From contig CAIMNT010000133.1 of the NCBI GenBank assembly GCA_903842855.1, positions 1 to 7,436 on the forward strand: a DNA stretch of 7,436 bases. The letters run 5' to 3'. Every line of letters begins with the position of its first letter. Position 1 is the stretch's first letter. The notes beneath the pieces were generated by a model. That model did not search any database, was not told where the DNA came from, and worked only from the letters and a program-made list of their open reading frames with translations. Position numbers and translations under genes: made by a program. Below, in pieces: positions 1 through 6,866 of this stretch. Origin of the DNA: an uncultured Actinomycetes bacterium. Its GTDB lineage: Bacteria; Actinomycetota; Actinomycetes; Nanopelagicales; Nanopelagicaceae.

Positions 1-852
1 AATCGAGATCAACGGTTTGGTTCGACTAGTTTGTAAAAAAGATTGAATCTGTTTAATTGAATATGTTGGATTGGCAGCCACAAAAGATTTCAAAGCAGTA
101 TCAAATCCAACAGCTTGCGCCAGATTCTGATCTTTGACGGAGACATTTGGATCAACGGCACCATCTAAAACAATTCGGCCAGTGGTCTTTGGATATGAGG
201 CGGCATATAAAGTACCCAGAAATGTTCCATAGGACTTACCGATGTAGTTAAGTTTAGGCTCCTTGAGCAATACCCGTAACAGCTCCATATCGCGTGCGCT
301 ATCAAGAGTTGAATAGTGAGCTAGCTTTGAGCCCGCCGCTTTGGCACAAGAAGTAGCCATTAACTTAGCTGCCGCTATCGCAGAGCTCCTATCGGCTGCA
401 GTCTGTACTGAACCATCTCCGCCGAGGAAGAAATCTTCTTGTTTATCAGTCAGGCAACGAATTGGATCCGAGAGGTTAACCCCGCGAGGGTCAAAGCCAA
501 TCAAGTCATAGACGTTCTCGATGCTCTTGGAGACGATGTAATCAGCGCTCAAGACATACTGAATCGCCGATCCTCCAGGCCCACCGGGATTCATTATCAG
601 TGAGCCGATTCGCTTTGCTGGATTATTAGCGAGATGTTTGATGACGTGAATAGTTATTGTGTTGCTGTCGATGTGGCTGTAATCGACTGGCACTTTAAAT
701 TGGGCGCATTGAAAACCGTTATTACACGGGCTCCAATTGAGTGACTGGCTCTGCAAAGAAGCAAGGGTCCAACTTTGGGCTGCAAATGTTGGTGTTGTGA
801 TCGATGCAAGCATCACCACTAGGAGAGAGAAAATACGTGTGCGAACTCTCAC
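1..852 (-). CDS. Secreted alpha/beta hydrolase, tripeptidyl aminopeptidase-like (S33 type), 3' end missing
   Basis: The first 284 codons are present; the gene runs off the left edge. Residues 1-24 form a Sec signal peptide: basic start MRVRTR, a hydrophobic stretch to about residue 19, and probable cleavage after TFA (24). There is no lipobox cysteine, so a secreted rather than lipoprotein product is likely. The mature part shows NPGGPGGS (88-95), the oxyanion-loop motif of this family, then GFDPRG (119-124) and the nucleophile elbow GKSYGT (205-210) with Ser207. Cysteines 43, 49, 133 and 169 could form disulfides, as expected outside the cell. Family members are usually about 450-520 residues, so the catalytic Asp and His and the TAP-like C-terminal domain should lie beyond the window. 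The GTG start overlaps the holB stop (GTGA), has no strong Shine-Dalgarno, and is probably translationally coupled; the ATG at codon 14 would destroy the signal peptide. Family and fold are clear, but the substrate (N-terminal peptides or another ester or amide) cannot be told from sequence. Confidence 0.9.
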   Translation of the reverse strand, partial: MRVRTRIFSLLVVMLASITTPTFAAQSWTLASLQSQSLNWSPCNNGFQCAQFKVPVDYSHIDSNTITIHVIKHLANNPAKRIGSLIMNPGGPGGSAIQYVLSADYIVSKSIENVYDLIGFDPRGVNLSDPIRCLTDKQEDFFLGGDGSVQTAADRSSAIAAAKLMATSCAKAAGSKLAHYSTLDSARDMELLRVLLKEPKLNYIGKSYGTFLGTLYAASYPKTTGRIVLDGAVDPNVSVKDQNLAQAVGFDTALKSFVAANPTYSIKQIQSFLQTSRTKPLISI

Positions 853-1997
853 CGCAACTGCACCATCAGCGCTTCAACTGCAAGCAAAGGTGCAGCGTTG
901 CGCGAGAGTTGAGCGCGCGTCTTCATGATGGCCTCGAGCTTTCTTAAAGTGGATTCAGCATTCGTACTAGTAGCAACTATCTTAATCTCTCGCTCCATGT
1001 CACCGTTTATCAGAGAACCCTCAGCAAATGGTCCACTTTGAACCAAAAGAATATCTCGATAGAAAGTAGCGATATCCAATAGTGCGCGATCTAAGTAATC
1101 CCGAACCATCCTGGTCTGCCTTGACTTCTGATCTTTCTCCAACTCTCTTACTGCTTTAGCGCCACCTTGTACTACTCGAGTTCCCTGTTGGCCCCACGCC
1201 TCTTTCAGCGCTGCGGTTTCTGCGTCATTGCGCTTATCGGCATCGGCCTCCGCCTCACGTTTTGCTGCATCGACCAAAAGCCCTGCACATTTGAAGGCAG
1301 ATGCAATATCGGTAATGGTGAGAGGTAATTTAAGAATGTCGGTGCGACGAGTTCTGGCTTCTGAATTCTTCGCCAGATATCGTGCGCGACCAATATGACC
1401 TTGTGAGGCTTTGGCAGAAAGTTCGGCGACTTCACTTGGAACTCGCTCTGACTCTAGAAGTTTTGTTACAGCCTTGATTGACGGAGTGCGGAGAGTGAGG
1501 TTACGCGTGCGCGACCTTATTGTTGGCATGACATCTGTAAGAGTTGGAGCGCACAGTAACCAGACGGTTCGAAGTCCCGGTTCTTCAATTGCCTTTAGCA
1601 AGGCGTTGGCAGCGGATTCGGTGAGTCGATCAGCGTCTTCAATAACGACGACACGATACTGCGCCACCGATGGCGTCCAGGAAGCCCTTGTAATAAGTTC
1701 GCGAACCTCTTCAATTTTGATAGAGAGGCCTTCGGTGCGGACTAGTTCAACATCGGCATGCGTACCTTTGAGCGCGGTCGCGCAGTTGATACATGTATTG
1801 CATCCAGAGTCGGGGCACAGGAGCGCCGCTGCAAAAGCTAGTGCGGCATTGCTGCGACCTGAACCGGGAGGTCCCGTAAAGAGCCAAGCATGAGTCATGT
1901 TCTGAGATTCATCCTGATTATTTTTAGCAGCGCGCGTAGCCTCTCTCAGAACCGCTACTGTCTCTGTTTGATCAACGAGTGCATCAAATACAGACAT
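849..1997 (-). CDS. holB: DNA polymerase III subunit delta' (clamp loader)
   Basis: The 382-residue product is the delta prime subunit of the clamp-loader complex, which with DnaX and delta opens and loads the beta sliding clamp in the cytoplasm. The start MSVFDALVDQ matches the usual N-terminus of this family. Residues 42-49 (GPPGSGRS) are a P-loop in which Arg48 replaces the usual Lys; delta prime need not hydrolyse ATP. Cysteines 61, 66, 69 and 72 form the zinc module, with a 4-residue first gap rather than the 8 of E. coli DnaX. VVVIEDADRL (116-125) is the Walker B region and NALLKAIEEP (131-140) is a strongly conserved DnaX/HolB helix. The arginine-finger motif reads SRT (162-164) instead of SRC. 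Residues about 243-300 are a highly charged helical insert (KREAEADADKR, then RELEKDQKSRQTR), as I recall from other actinobacterial HolB proteins. The ATG lies 2 bases after the MFS-tmk stop with only a weak AAGAAG Shine-Dalgarno, suggesting coupling. Paralogy with DnaX is unlikely because there is no long C-terminal extension. Confidence 0.93.
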   Translation of the reverse strand: MSVFDALVDQTETVAVLREATRAAKNNQDESQNMTHAWLFTGPPGSGRSNAALAFAAALLCPDSGCNTCINCATALKGTHADVELVRTEGLSIKIEEVRELITRASWTPSVAQYRVVVIEDADRLTESAANALLKAIEEPGLRTVWLLCAPTLTDVMPTIRSRTRNLTLRTPSIKAVTKLLESERVPSEVAELSAKASQGHIGRARYLAKNSEARTRRTDILKLPLTITDIASAFKCAGLLVDAAKREAEADADKRNDAETAALKEAWGQQGTRVVQGGAKAVRELEKDQKSRQTRMVRDYLDRALLDIATFYRDILLVQSGPFAEGSLINGDMEREIKIVATSTNAESTLRKLEAIMKTRAQLSRNAAPLLAVEALMVQLR

Positions 1998-1999
1998 TT

Positions 2000-4030
2000 T
2001 TACTTCTTGGACTTTTCGCGATTAATCTTTAGTTGAGGTAATTGAAAGACTCGGTCTTGAATCTGTTGTGCAATTACATCCACATCCTGGGTAGCATCGA
2101 CAACAAAATATCGATCAGGATCAACATTGGCTAAATTGAGGAATTCACGGCGCACGCGCTCATGAAAGGCCAACGGTTCTTGTTCTAGTCGATCAATACT
2201 CTCAAGCCTTCCGAGCCCAATCTCTGCTGGAAGATCCAAGATAACAGTGAGGTCCGGTGTGAGTGACTCGGTTGCCCAGCGTGAGATCCGAGCAACCTCG
2301 TTAGGTTGCAGCACGCGTCCAGCCCCTTGATAAGCAATAGAAGAATCGAGATAACGATCGGTAATGACAACATCGCCGTTCAGCAGTGCGGGTTGTATAA
2401 CTGAGTAGACATGGTTGGCTCGATCAGCCGCATACAGAAGAGCTTCAGAGCGAGGGGAGATATCCCCAGTCTTAGGATCTAACAGAATTTTTCGTAATTG
2501 CTTGCCTAACACCGTGCCACCGGGCTCGCGTGTAATGACAACTGATTCACCGATGCCGGTCAAATACTTCCTGAGAGAGTTGGCTTGTGTTGATTTTCCA
2601 GATCCCTCACCGCCCTCAAAGGCTATAAATAGCCCTTTATGACTCTGTCCTGTAATTCCACCAAGTTCGCCTCTGAACGCAGCCATGATGTCCGAGAAGA
2701 AGGAGACATTTGGTCGATCCTTCATCCTCTTGTACGAGAAGATACCTACAACGAGACCAATAATTCCAGCGCCAAAGAGAGTAAATGCGGCTCCGCTGTA
2801 ATGCAGGTGGACATTATCAATCGTAAATTCATGTCTGCCGATAACAGCAGCTAAAACTGGACCAACGGCAAGAACTATAAGTAGAGAGATCCGAGTGAGT
2901 GATTGTACGAATGCGTTTACTCGACCGCGAACCTCATCTTCAACTTCCATACCCAATAACGTCATACCAGTTACAAAGGAGAGTCCTGCAAATACACCGA
3001 GTGAAATTGTCATCAAGATTGCGAGAACAATGTTGGATACAAGCGAGAAGATAACTAAGAATGCGGAGGAGATAGTTAAGGAAATTCCAAAGATGCGACG
3101 TCTTGAGAATTGTCCGAATATTTTTGGTCCAAGCCAAATACCTAACGCAAGTCCCGTGAAGACGGCTACAAAGAGAATTCCGTAGGCGGCATCACCAGCG
3201 TTGAGATCTGTTACAAAAGTCTTGCCGAGACCAATAACGGCCCCAGCGGCAAAGAATGCTCCTAGCATTCCAATAATTAATCCGCTAATTACCTTCGAGT
3301 GCGAGACAAACTTAAATCCATCGACGAGCGACTTTCCAATATTGTCATTGACCGCACTCTTAGAAGCTGCTCCCTTTGGGATGCTTTTGAGTTGATAAAC
3401 TACCCAAGCGGTATATAAGAAGGTAACCGAATCAATGTACAAGGCCAGATCGGCAGTTGATGAGTAACGCGTGTTAGTAAATGGAGCTATAACCGTTGCT
3501 ACGCCGGCAAGCAATGAGAACATAATTCCGCCGAATGGGGCGCTGCCATAACTCGCGATCAGCGTCATTTGATTAGCTGATTCGAGTTTATCTTTCGGCA
3601 CCAAGTTCGGAACGGAGGCCTCTTTAGCCGGCGACCAAAATAAAGTAACCGTCTCCACAATTGCCGTTGCGGTGTACAACCAGATATAGGTGTGCACCAA
3701 TGGGATAGAAAGATAGAAACCAAAACGTAAAATGTCACAGACGATCATGAGTCTGCGACGATCGAATTTGTCGGCGATTACTCCTGCAATTGGACCAAGC
3801 AAAACAGCGGGCAGAAGACGAACTATGAATACACCTGCGATAGCGAAGTTTGCCTTTTTGTAGTTGCCGCCCAAGTCGGAGGCGAGCGCGGTGGTTGCCA
3901 AAAGTCCCAGCCAATCTCCAAAGGAGGAGAGAGCCATGCTGTTCCAAAGTTTGCGGAAAGCTGGGATTGCTAGGACGCTGCGCGACTCCGACTGAGCGGG
4001 GGCTGATGGGTAAGGCAGCGCCTGAGACAT
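2000..4030 (-). CDS. tmk: Bifunctional MFS transporter / thymidylate kinase fusion
   Basis: A 676-residue membrane protein with a kinase fused to its C-terminus. Residues about 30-435 are a major facilitator domain with roughly 12 hydrophobic segments (near 33-50, 61-86, 93-113, 115-135, 154-182, 194-213, 247-273, 281-303, 312-332, 334-358, 375-397, 412-433) and MFS motif A at 83-93 (GVIADKFDRRR). It most resembles the MFS_3/EntS-type exporters; its substrate is unknown. After a linker (435-465) comes a full-length dTMP kinase (about 465-676), which phosphorylates dTMP to dTDP using ATP. It shows the P-loop GGEGSGKS (473-480), REPGGT (501-506) contacting dTMP, the DRY motif (558-560), and DRLEQE (613-618) at the end of the LID. 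An even number of membrane segments puts the kinase in the cytoplasm. The LID is short (see findings). The reading frame is open throughout, and the Met449 codon in the linker has no Shine-Dalgarno before it, so a separate kinase start is not supported. The ATG lies 9 bases after topA; the later Met32 would cut off a conserved leader into the first helix. The kinase call is firm and the transport role is unknown. Confidence 0.93.
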   Translation of the reverse strand: MSQALPYPSAPAQSESRSVLAIPAFRKLWNSMALSSFGDWLGLLATTALASDLGGNYKKANFAIAGVFIVRLLPAVLLGPIAGVIADKFDRRRLMIVCDILRFGFYLSIPLVHTYIWLYTATAIVETVTLFWSPAKEASVPNLVPKDKLESANQMTLIASYGSAPFGGIMFSLLAGVATVIAPFTNTRYSSTADLALYIDSVTFLYTAWVVYQLKSIPKGAASKSAVNDNIGKSLVDGFKFVSHSKVISGLIIGMLGAFFAAGAVIGLGKTFVTDLNAGDAAYGILFVAVFTGLALGIWLGPKIFGQFSRRRIFGISLTISSAFLVIFSLVSNIVLAILMTISLGVFAGLSFVTGMTLLGMEVEDEVRGRVNAFVQSLTRISLLIVLAVGPVLAAVIGRHEFTIDNVHLHYSGAAFTLFGAGIIGLVVGIFSYKRMKDRPNVSFFSDIMAAFRGELGGITGQSHKGLFIAFEGGEGSGKSTQANSLRKYLTGIGESVVITREPGGTVLGKQLRKILLDPKTGDISPRSEALLYAADRANHVYSVIQPALLNGDVVITDRYLDSSIAYQGAGRVLQPNEVARISRWATESLTPDLTVILDLPAEIGLGRLESIDRLEQEPLAFHERVRREFLNLANVDPDRYFVVDATQDVDVIAQQIQDRVFQLPQLKINREKSKK

Positions 4031-4039
4031 GGGTTAAGC

Positions 4040-6796
4040 CTAGAGGGTGGCGCTAGAAGTCGTTTTTCCTCTTCCAGAGGCCGCCTTCTTCTTCGTTTTA
4101 GGTGCACCCGTTGCCTTGACAACCTTCGAGGTCAAACTTGGAGCGCTCTTCTTGGCACGCGTCGTTTTTTTCTTAACTCGAGTAGCGCCGCCATTCTCCG
4201 CCTCCCATGCGCGCCGACCTGCTAACAACTCCATGCCGCGTTCTAGCGTTAAGAACTCCACGGTATCGCCGCGTCGCAGGGTGGCGTTAGTTTCACCATC
4301 AGTGACATACAAACCGAAGCGACCATCTTTAACCAAGACAGGTTTCTGTGACGCTGGATCTACACCCAAATCTTTTACAGGTGGTTTGGCAACTCCCCGT
4401 CTGCGCACCTTGGGCTCTTTGTAAATTGCGATTGCTTCATCCAAGGTAATTGTGAAGAGCTGGTCTTCAGAGGTGAGAGTTCGGGAGTCGGCACCCTTGG
4501 TTAAATATGGTCCGTATCTTCCATTCTGCACGGTGATCGGTTCGCCTTCATACTCACCTAAGGTGCGAGGCAATGACATCAATTTGAGAGCGTCGTCGAG
4601 TGTGATGGTGTCTAACGACATCGTTGATAGCAACGATGCAGTCTTAGGTTTTACGTCATCCTTCTTCTTACGCGGCTTCTTGAGTTCACCTGTCTTCTTA
4701 TCAACTACCAACTCGGGCTCCGGCAATATCTGCGCGACATATGGACCAAAGCGTCCAGATTTAGCCACCAATGGATAGCCGGTCTCTGGTTCAACTCCAA
4801 GTTGGCGCTCTCCAGATGGTTTAGCTAATAATTCAATTGCGACCGCCAGCGTTAATTCATCTGGTGCCATATTTTCTGGAATGTTTGCGAACTTTCGATT
4901 GTCGCCTTCACCTTGTTGAATATAAGCACCAAATCGACCGACTCGAATTTCTATATCTTGGCCCATCTTCATCGTGTTGATCTGTTGTGCATCGATGGCA
5001 CCCAAATCTGATGCGAGCGCCTCTAGCCCTGGAACATCATCATGACCATAGAAGAAACGGGTCAACCACTCAACGCGATCAGCTTCACCATTTGCGATTT
5101 TGTCCAGATCTTCTTCCATGGACGCTGTAAATTCATAGTCAACTAACTTTGAAAAATGTTGCTCGAGCAATCCAGTAACGCTAAATGCCAAGAAGGTGGG
5201 GACAAGTGCGCGTCCACGCTTTGCGACGTAACCGCGGTCTTGGATTGTGGAGATAATCGATGCGAATGTTGATGGCCGACCGATTCCTAATTCCTCTAAC
5301 TTCTTCACCAATGTTGGTTCGGTATAGCGAGCGGGAGGTTTTGTCTCGTGCCCTTCACAGGTGTATTGATTGACACCAATCACATCTCCAACCGACATTG
5401 GCGGAAGTCGCTTCGCCTCGTCATCGAGTTCGGCAGCGCCATCTTCTTGAATATCCTCATAAGCAGCTAGGAATCCCGGGAAGGTAATAACGGAGCCGTT
5501 GGCGCGAAAGATTGCAGACTCTTTCTGCCTGGTCAGCGCTTCGAAGTCAACGCGCATCTGCATTTTCTTGGCGTCGGCCATCTGGGATGCGATGGTTCGC
5601 TTCCAAATCAAGTCATAGAGAGCAAATTCATCGCGGCTTAACTCGGGGGCAAGTTCTCCGGGTGTCTTAAACACATCCCCTGCAGGTCGAATCGCTTCGT
5701 GGGCCTCTTGGGCGTTCTTAGTCTTTCCCTCATAGAGGCGCGGACTAGTTGGTATGTACTCCTTGCCATACAACGAGGCAGCTTGAGCTCTCGCTGAAGA
5801 AATGGCCGATTGAGAGAGGGTCACTGAATCAGTACGCATATAGGTGATGTAGCCATTTTCATAGAGCCGTTGAGCTACCCGCATAGTGAGCTGCGCTCCC
5901 CAACCCAACCTTGATCCAGCATCCTGTTGCATCGTCGAAGTGGTAAATGGTGCCTTTGGTCGCTCAGTGCGAGGTGATTCTTCAGTGCTCAGCACAGTGA
6001 GCTTTTGACCGCTTAAGCTCTGCGTTAATTCATTAGCTGATGCTTCATCAAGTAAGAGAATATTGTTGGCAGACTTCTCTTTAAGACCGCCGTTCTCATC
6101 AAAATCATTAGTGCTCGCAACACGTTTGCCGCCTAAAGAAATCAATCGTGCTGTGAAGTTCTTCTCGGTCTGCGCCTTGAGATCCCACCACGATGAAGAG
6201 ATGAAGGCCATACGTTCGCGTTCGCGTTCAACGATTAAGCGGGTTGCAACAGATTGCACGCGGCCGGCGCTAATACGTGGCATCACCTTTTTCCAGAGAA
6301 CAGGAGAGAGTCGATAGCCGTAAAGTCGATCGAGTACGCGGCGGGTCTCTTGTGCATCCACTAATCGATAGTCAAGGTCGCGTGTGTTATGTGCCGCCTC
6401 TTGGATAGCTTCCTTCGTAATTTCGTGGAAGACCATTCGACTAATCGGAATCTTGGGACGCAATACTTCTATAAGGTGCCAAGCGATCGCTTCACCCTCG
6501 CGGTCCTCATCGGTAGCCAGAATAAGTTCATCAGCGTTTTTCATGAGGGTTTTTAACTCATTAACCTTCGCCCGCTTATCAGGATTAATGACATAGAGTG
6601 GAGCGAAGTCTTCCTCAATATTTACGCCCTCTTTAGCCCAGGCAACTTTCTTATACTCAGCTGGGATATCAGCGGCCCGCTGTGGAAGATCGCGGATGTG
6701 GCCCACCGAAGCTTCCACCACATATTCATCCCCCAGAAAGGCGCCGATCTTGCGCGCCTTTGCAGGAGACTCCACGATAACAAGCTTGATACCCAA
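4040..6796 (-). CDS. topA: DNA topoisomerase I (type IA)
   Basis: The 918-residue enzyme relaxes negatively supercoiled DNA by cutting one strand through a 5'-phosphotyrosine link. The Toprim domain at the N-terminus carries Glu9 (VIVESPAKA) and the acidic triad D96/D98/E100 in TDEDREGEA for Mg binding. RISAGRVQS (174-182) is a conserved core motif. The catalytic Tyr319 sits in GYITYMRTDS (315-324), followed by Arg321. EAHEAIRP (364-371) and GIGRPSTFA (504-512) are further type IA signatures. The C-terminal part has four Toprim_C repeats marked by GRFGAY (620-625), GRFGPY (681-686), GRYGPY (759-764) and GRFGLY (825-830), a Lys-rich linker (700-718) and a basic tail (875-904). The only cysteine is Cys480, so the zinc fingers of E. 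coli TopA are absent, as in other actinobacteria such as Mycobacterium and Streptomyces. Length is close to the roughly 930 residues of the mycobacterial enzyme. Translation begins at TTG, supported by an AGGAG element 9 bases upstream and by the MGIKLVIVESPAK N-terminus matching the family. It is the first gene of the compact four-gene group. Confidence 0.97.
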   Translation of the reverse strand: MGIKLVIVESPAKARKIGAFLGDEYVVEASVGHIRDLPQRAADIPAEYKKVAWAKEGVNIEEDFAPLYVINPDKRAKVNELKTLMKNADELILATDEDREGEAIAWHLIEVLRPKIPISRMVFHEITKEAIQEAAHNTRDLDYRLVDAQETRRVLDRLYGYRLSPVLWKKVMPRISAGRVQSVATRLIVERERERMAFISSSWWDLKAQTEKNFTARLISLGGKRVASTNDFDENGGLKEKSANNILLLDEASANELTQSLSGQKLTVLSTEESPRTERPKAPFTTSTMQQDAGSRLGWGAQLTMRVAQRLYENGYITYMRTDSVTLSQSAISSARAQAASLYGKEYIPTSPRLYEGKTKNAQEAHEAIRPAGDVFKTPGELAPELSRDEFALYDLIWKRTIASQMADAKKMQMRVDFEALTRQKESAIFRANGSVITFPGFLAAYEDIQEDGAAELDDEAKRLPPMSVGDVIGVNQYTCEGHETKPPARYTEPTLVKKLEELGIGRPSTFASIISTIQDRGYVAKRGRALVPTFLAFSVTGLLEQHFSKLVDYEFTASMEEDLDKIANGEADRVEWLTRFFYGHDDVPGLEALASDLGAIDAQQINTMKMGQDIEIRVGRFGAYIQQGEGDNRKFANIPENMAPDELTLAVAIELLAKPSGERQLGVEPETGYPLVAKSGRFGPYVAQILPEPELVVDKKTGELKKPRKKKDDVKPKTASLLSTMSLDTITLDDALKLMSLPRTLGEYEGEPITVQNGRYGPYLTKGADSRTLTSEDQLFTITLDEAIAIYKEPKVRRRGVAKPPVKDLGVDPASQKPVLVKDGRFGLYVTDGETNATLRRGDTVEFLTLERGMELLAGRRAWEAENGGATRVKKKTTRAKKSAPSLTSKVVKATGAPKTKKKAASGRGKTTSSATL

Positions 6797-6805
6797 ATTA
6801 ATTAA

Positions 6806-6810
6806 CTCCT
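6806..6810 (-). promoter_or_regulatory. Ribosome binding site fixing the TTG start of topA
   Basis: The minus strand reads AGGAG, followed by an AT-rich 9-base spacer (TTAATTAAT) and then TTG at 6796. This is the best Shine-Dalgarno match among the four gene starts visible in the window. There is no in-frame ATG or GTG at the right spacing upstream, and the next residues (GIKLVIVESP) belong to the conserved topoisomerase I N-terminus, so the TTG is the start. No promoter with convincing -35 and -10 boxes was recognised in the gap or in the last 90 bases of hppA. Confidence 0.75.
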
Positions 6811-6820
6811 AAAGGATCTT

Positions 6821-6849
6821 GAGGGCAAAGGGAGAGCCCCTTTGCCCTC
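6821..6849 (-). terminator. Perfect 12-bp hairpin between hppA and topA, probable hppA terminator
   Basis: Bases 6821-6832 (GAGGGCAAAGGG) and 6838-6849 (CCCTTTGCCCTC) are exact inverted repeats around a 5-base loop. The hairpin starts 17 bases after the hppA stop codon in the direction of transcription. The bases that follow on the minus strand (AAGATCCTTT) contain no real U-run, so this is not a textbook intrinsic terminator; tail-less hairpins have been proposed as terminators in actinobacteria. It ends 10 bases before the topA Shine-Dalgarno, so it could instead act as a leader structure of topA or stabilise an hppA 3' end. Structure is certain, role is inferred. Confidence 0.65.
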
Positions 6850-6866
6850 ACTCTAATCCGAATCAG

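Noticed and set aside
1411..1893. Plus-strand open frame of 160 codons inside holB
   Set aside because: It is antisense to a well-conserved holB, has a low-complexity Ser/Arg/Ala-rich translation with no recognisable motif, and no ribosome binding site was evident.
2600..2730. Possible frameshift or misassembly joining an MFS gene and a tmk gene
   Set aside because: The frame is open across the linker with no stop, the MFS part has a full set of about 12 helices, the kinase is full length, and this fusion type is known in actinobacteria.
4047..4424. Plus-strand open frame of 125 codons opposite the topA tail
   Set aside because: It mirrors the lysine-rich and repeat-containing end of topA; the hydrophobic-looking start (VVFPLPEAAFFFVLG) is the complement of Lys codons, not a real signal peptide.
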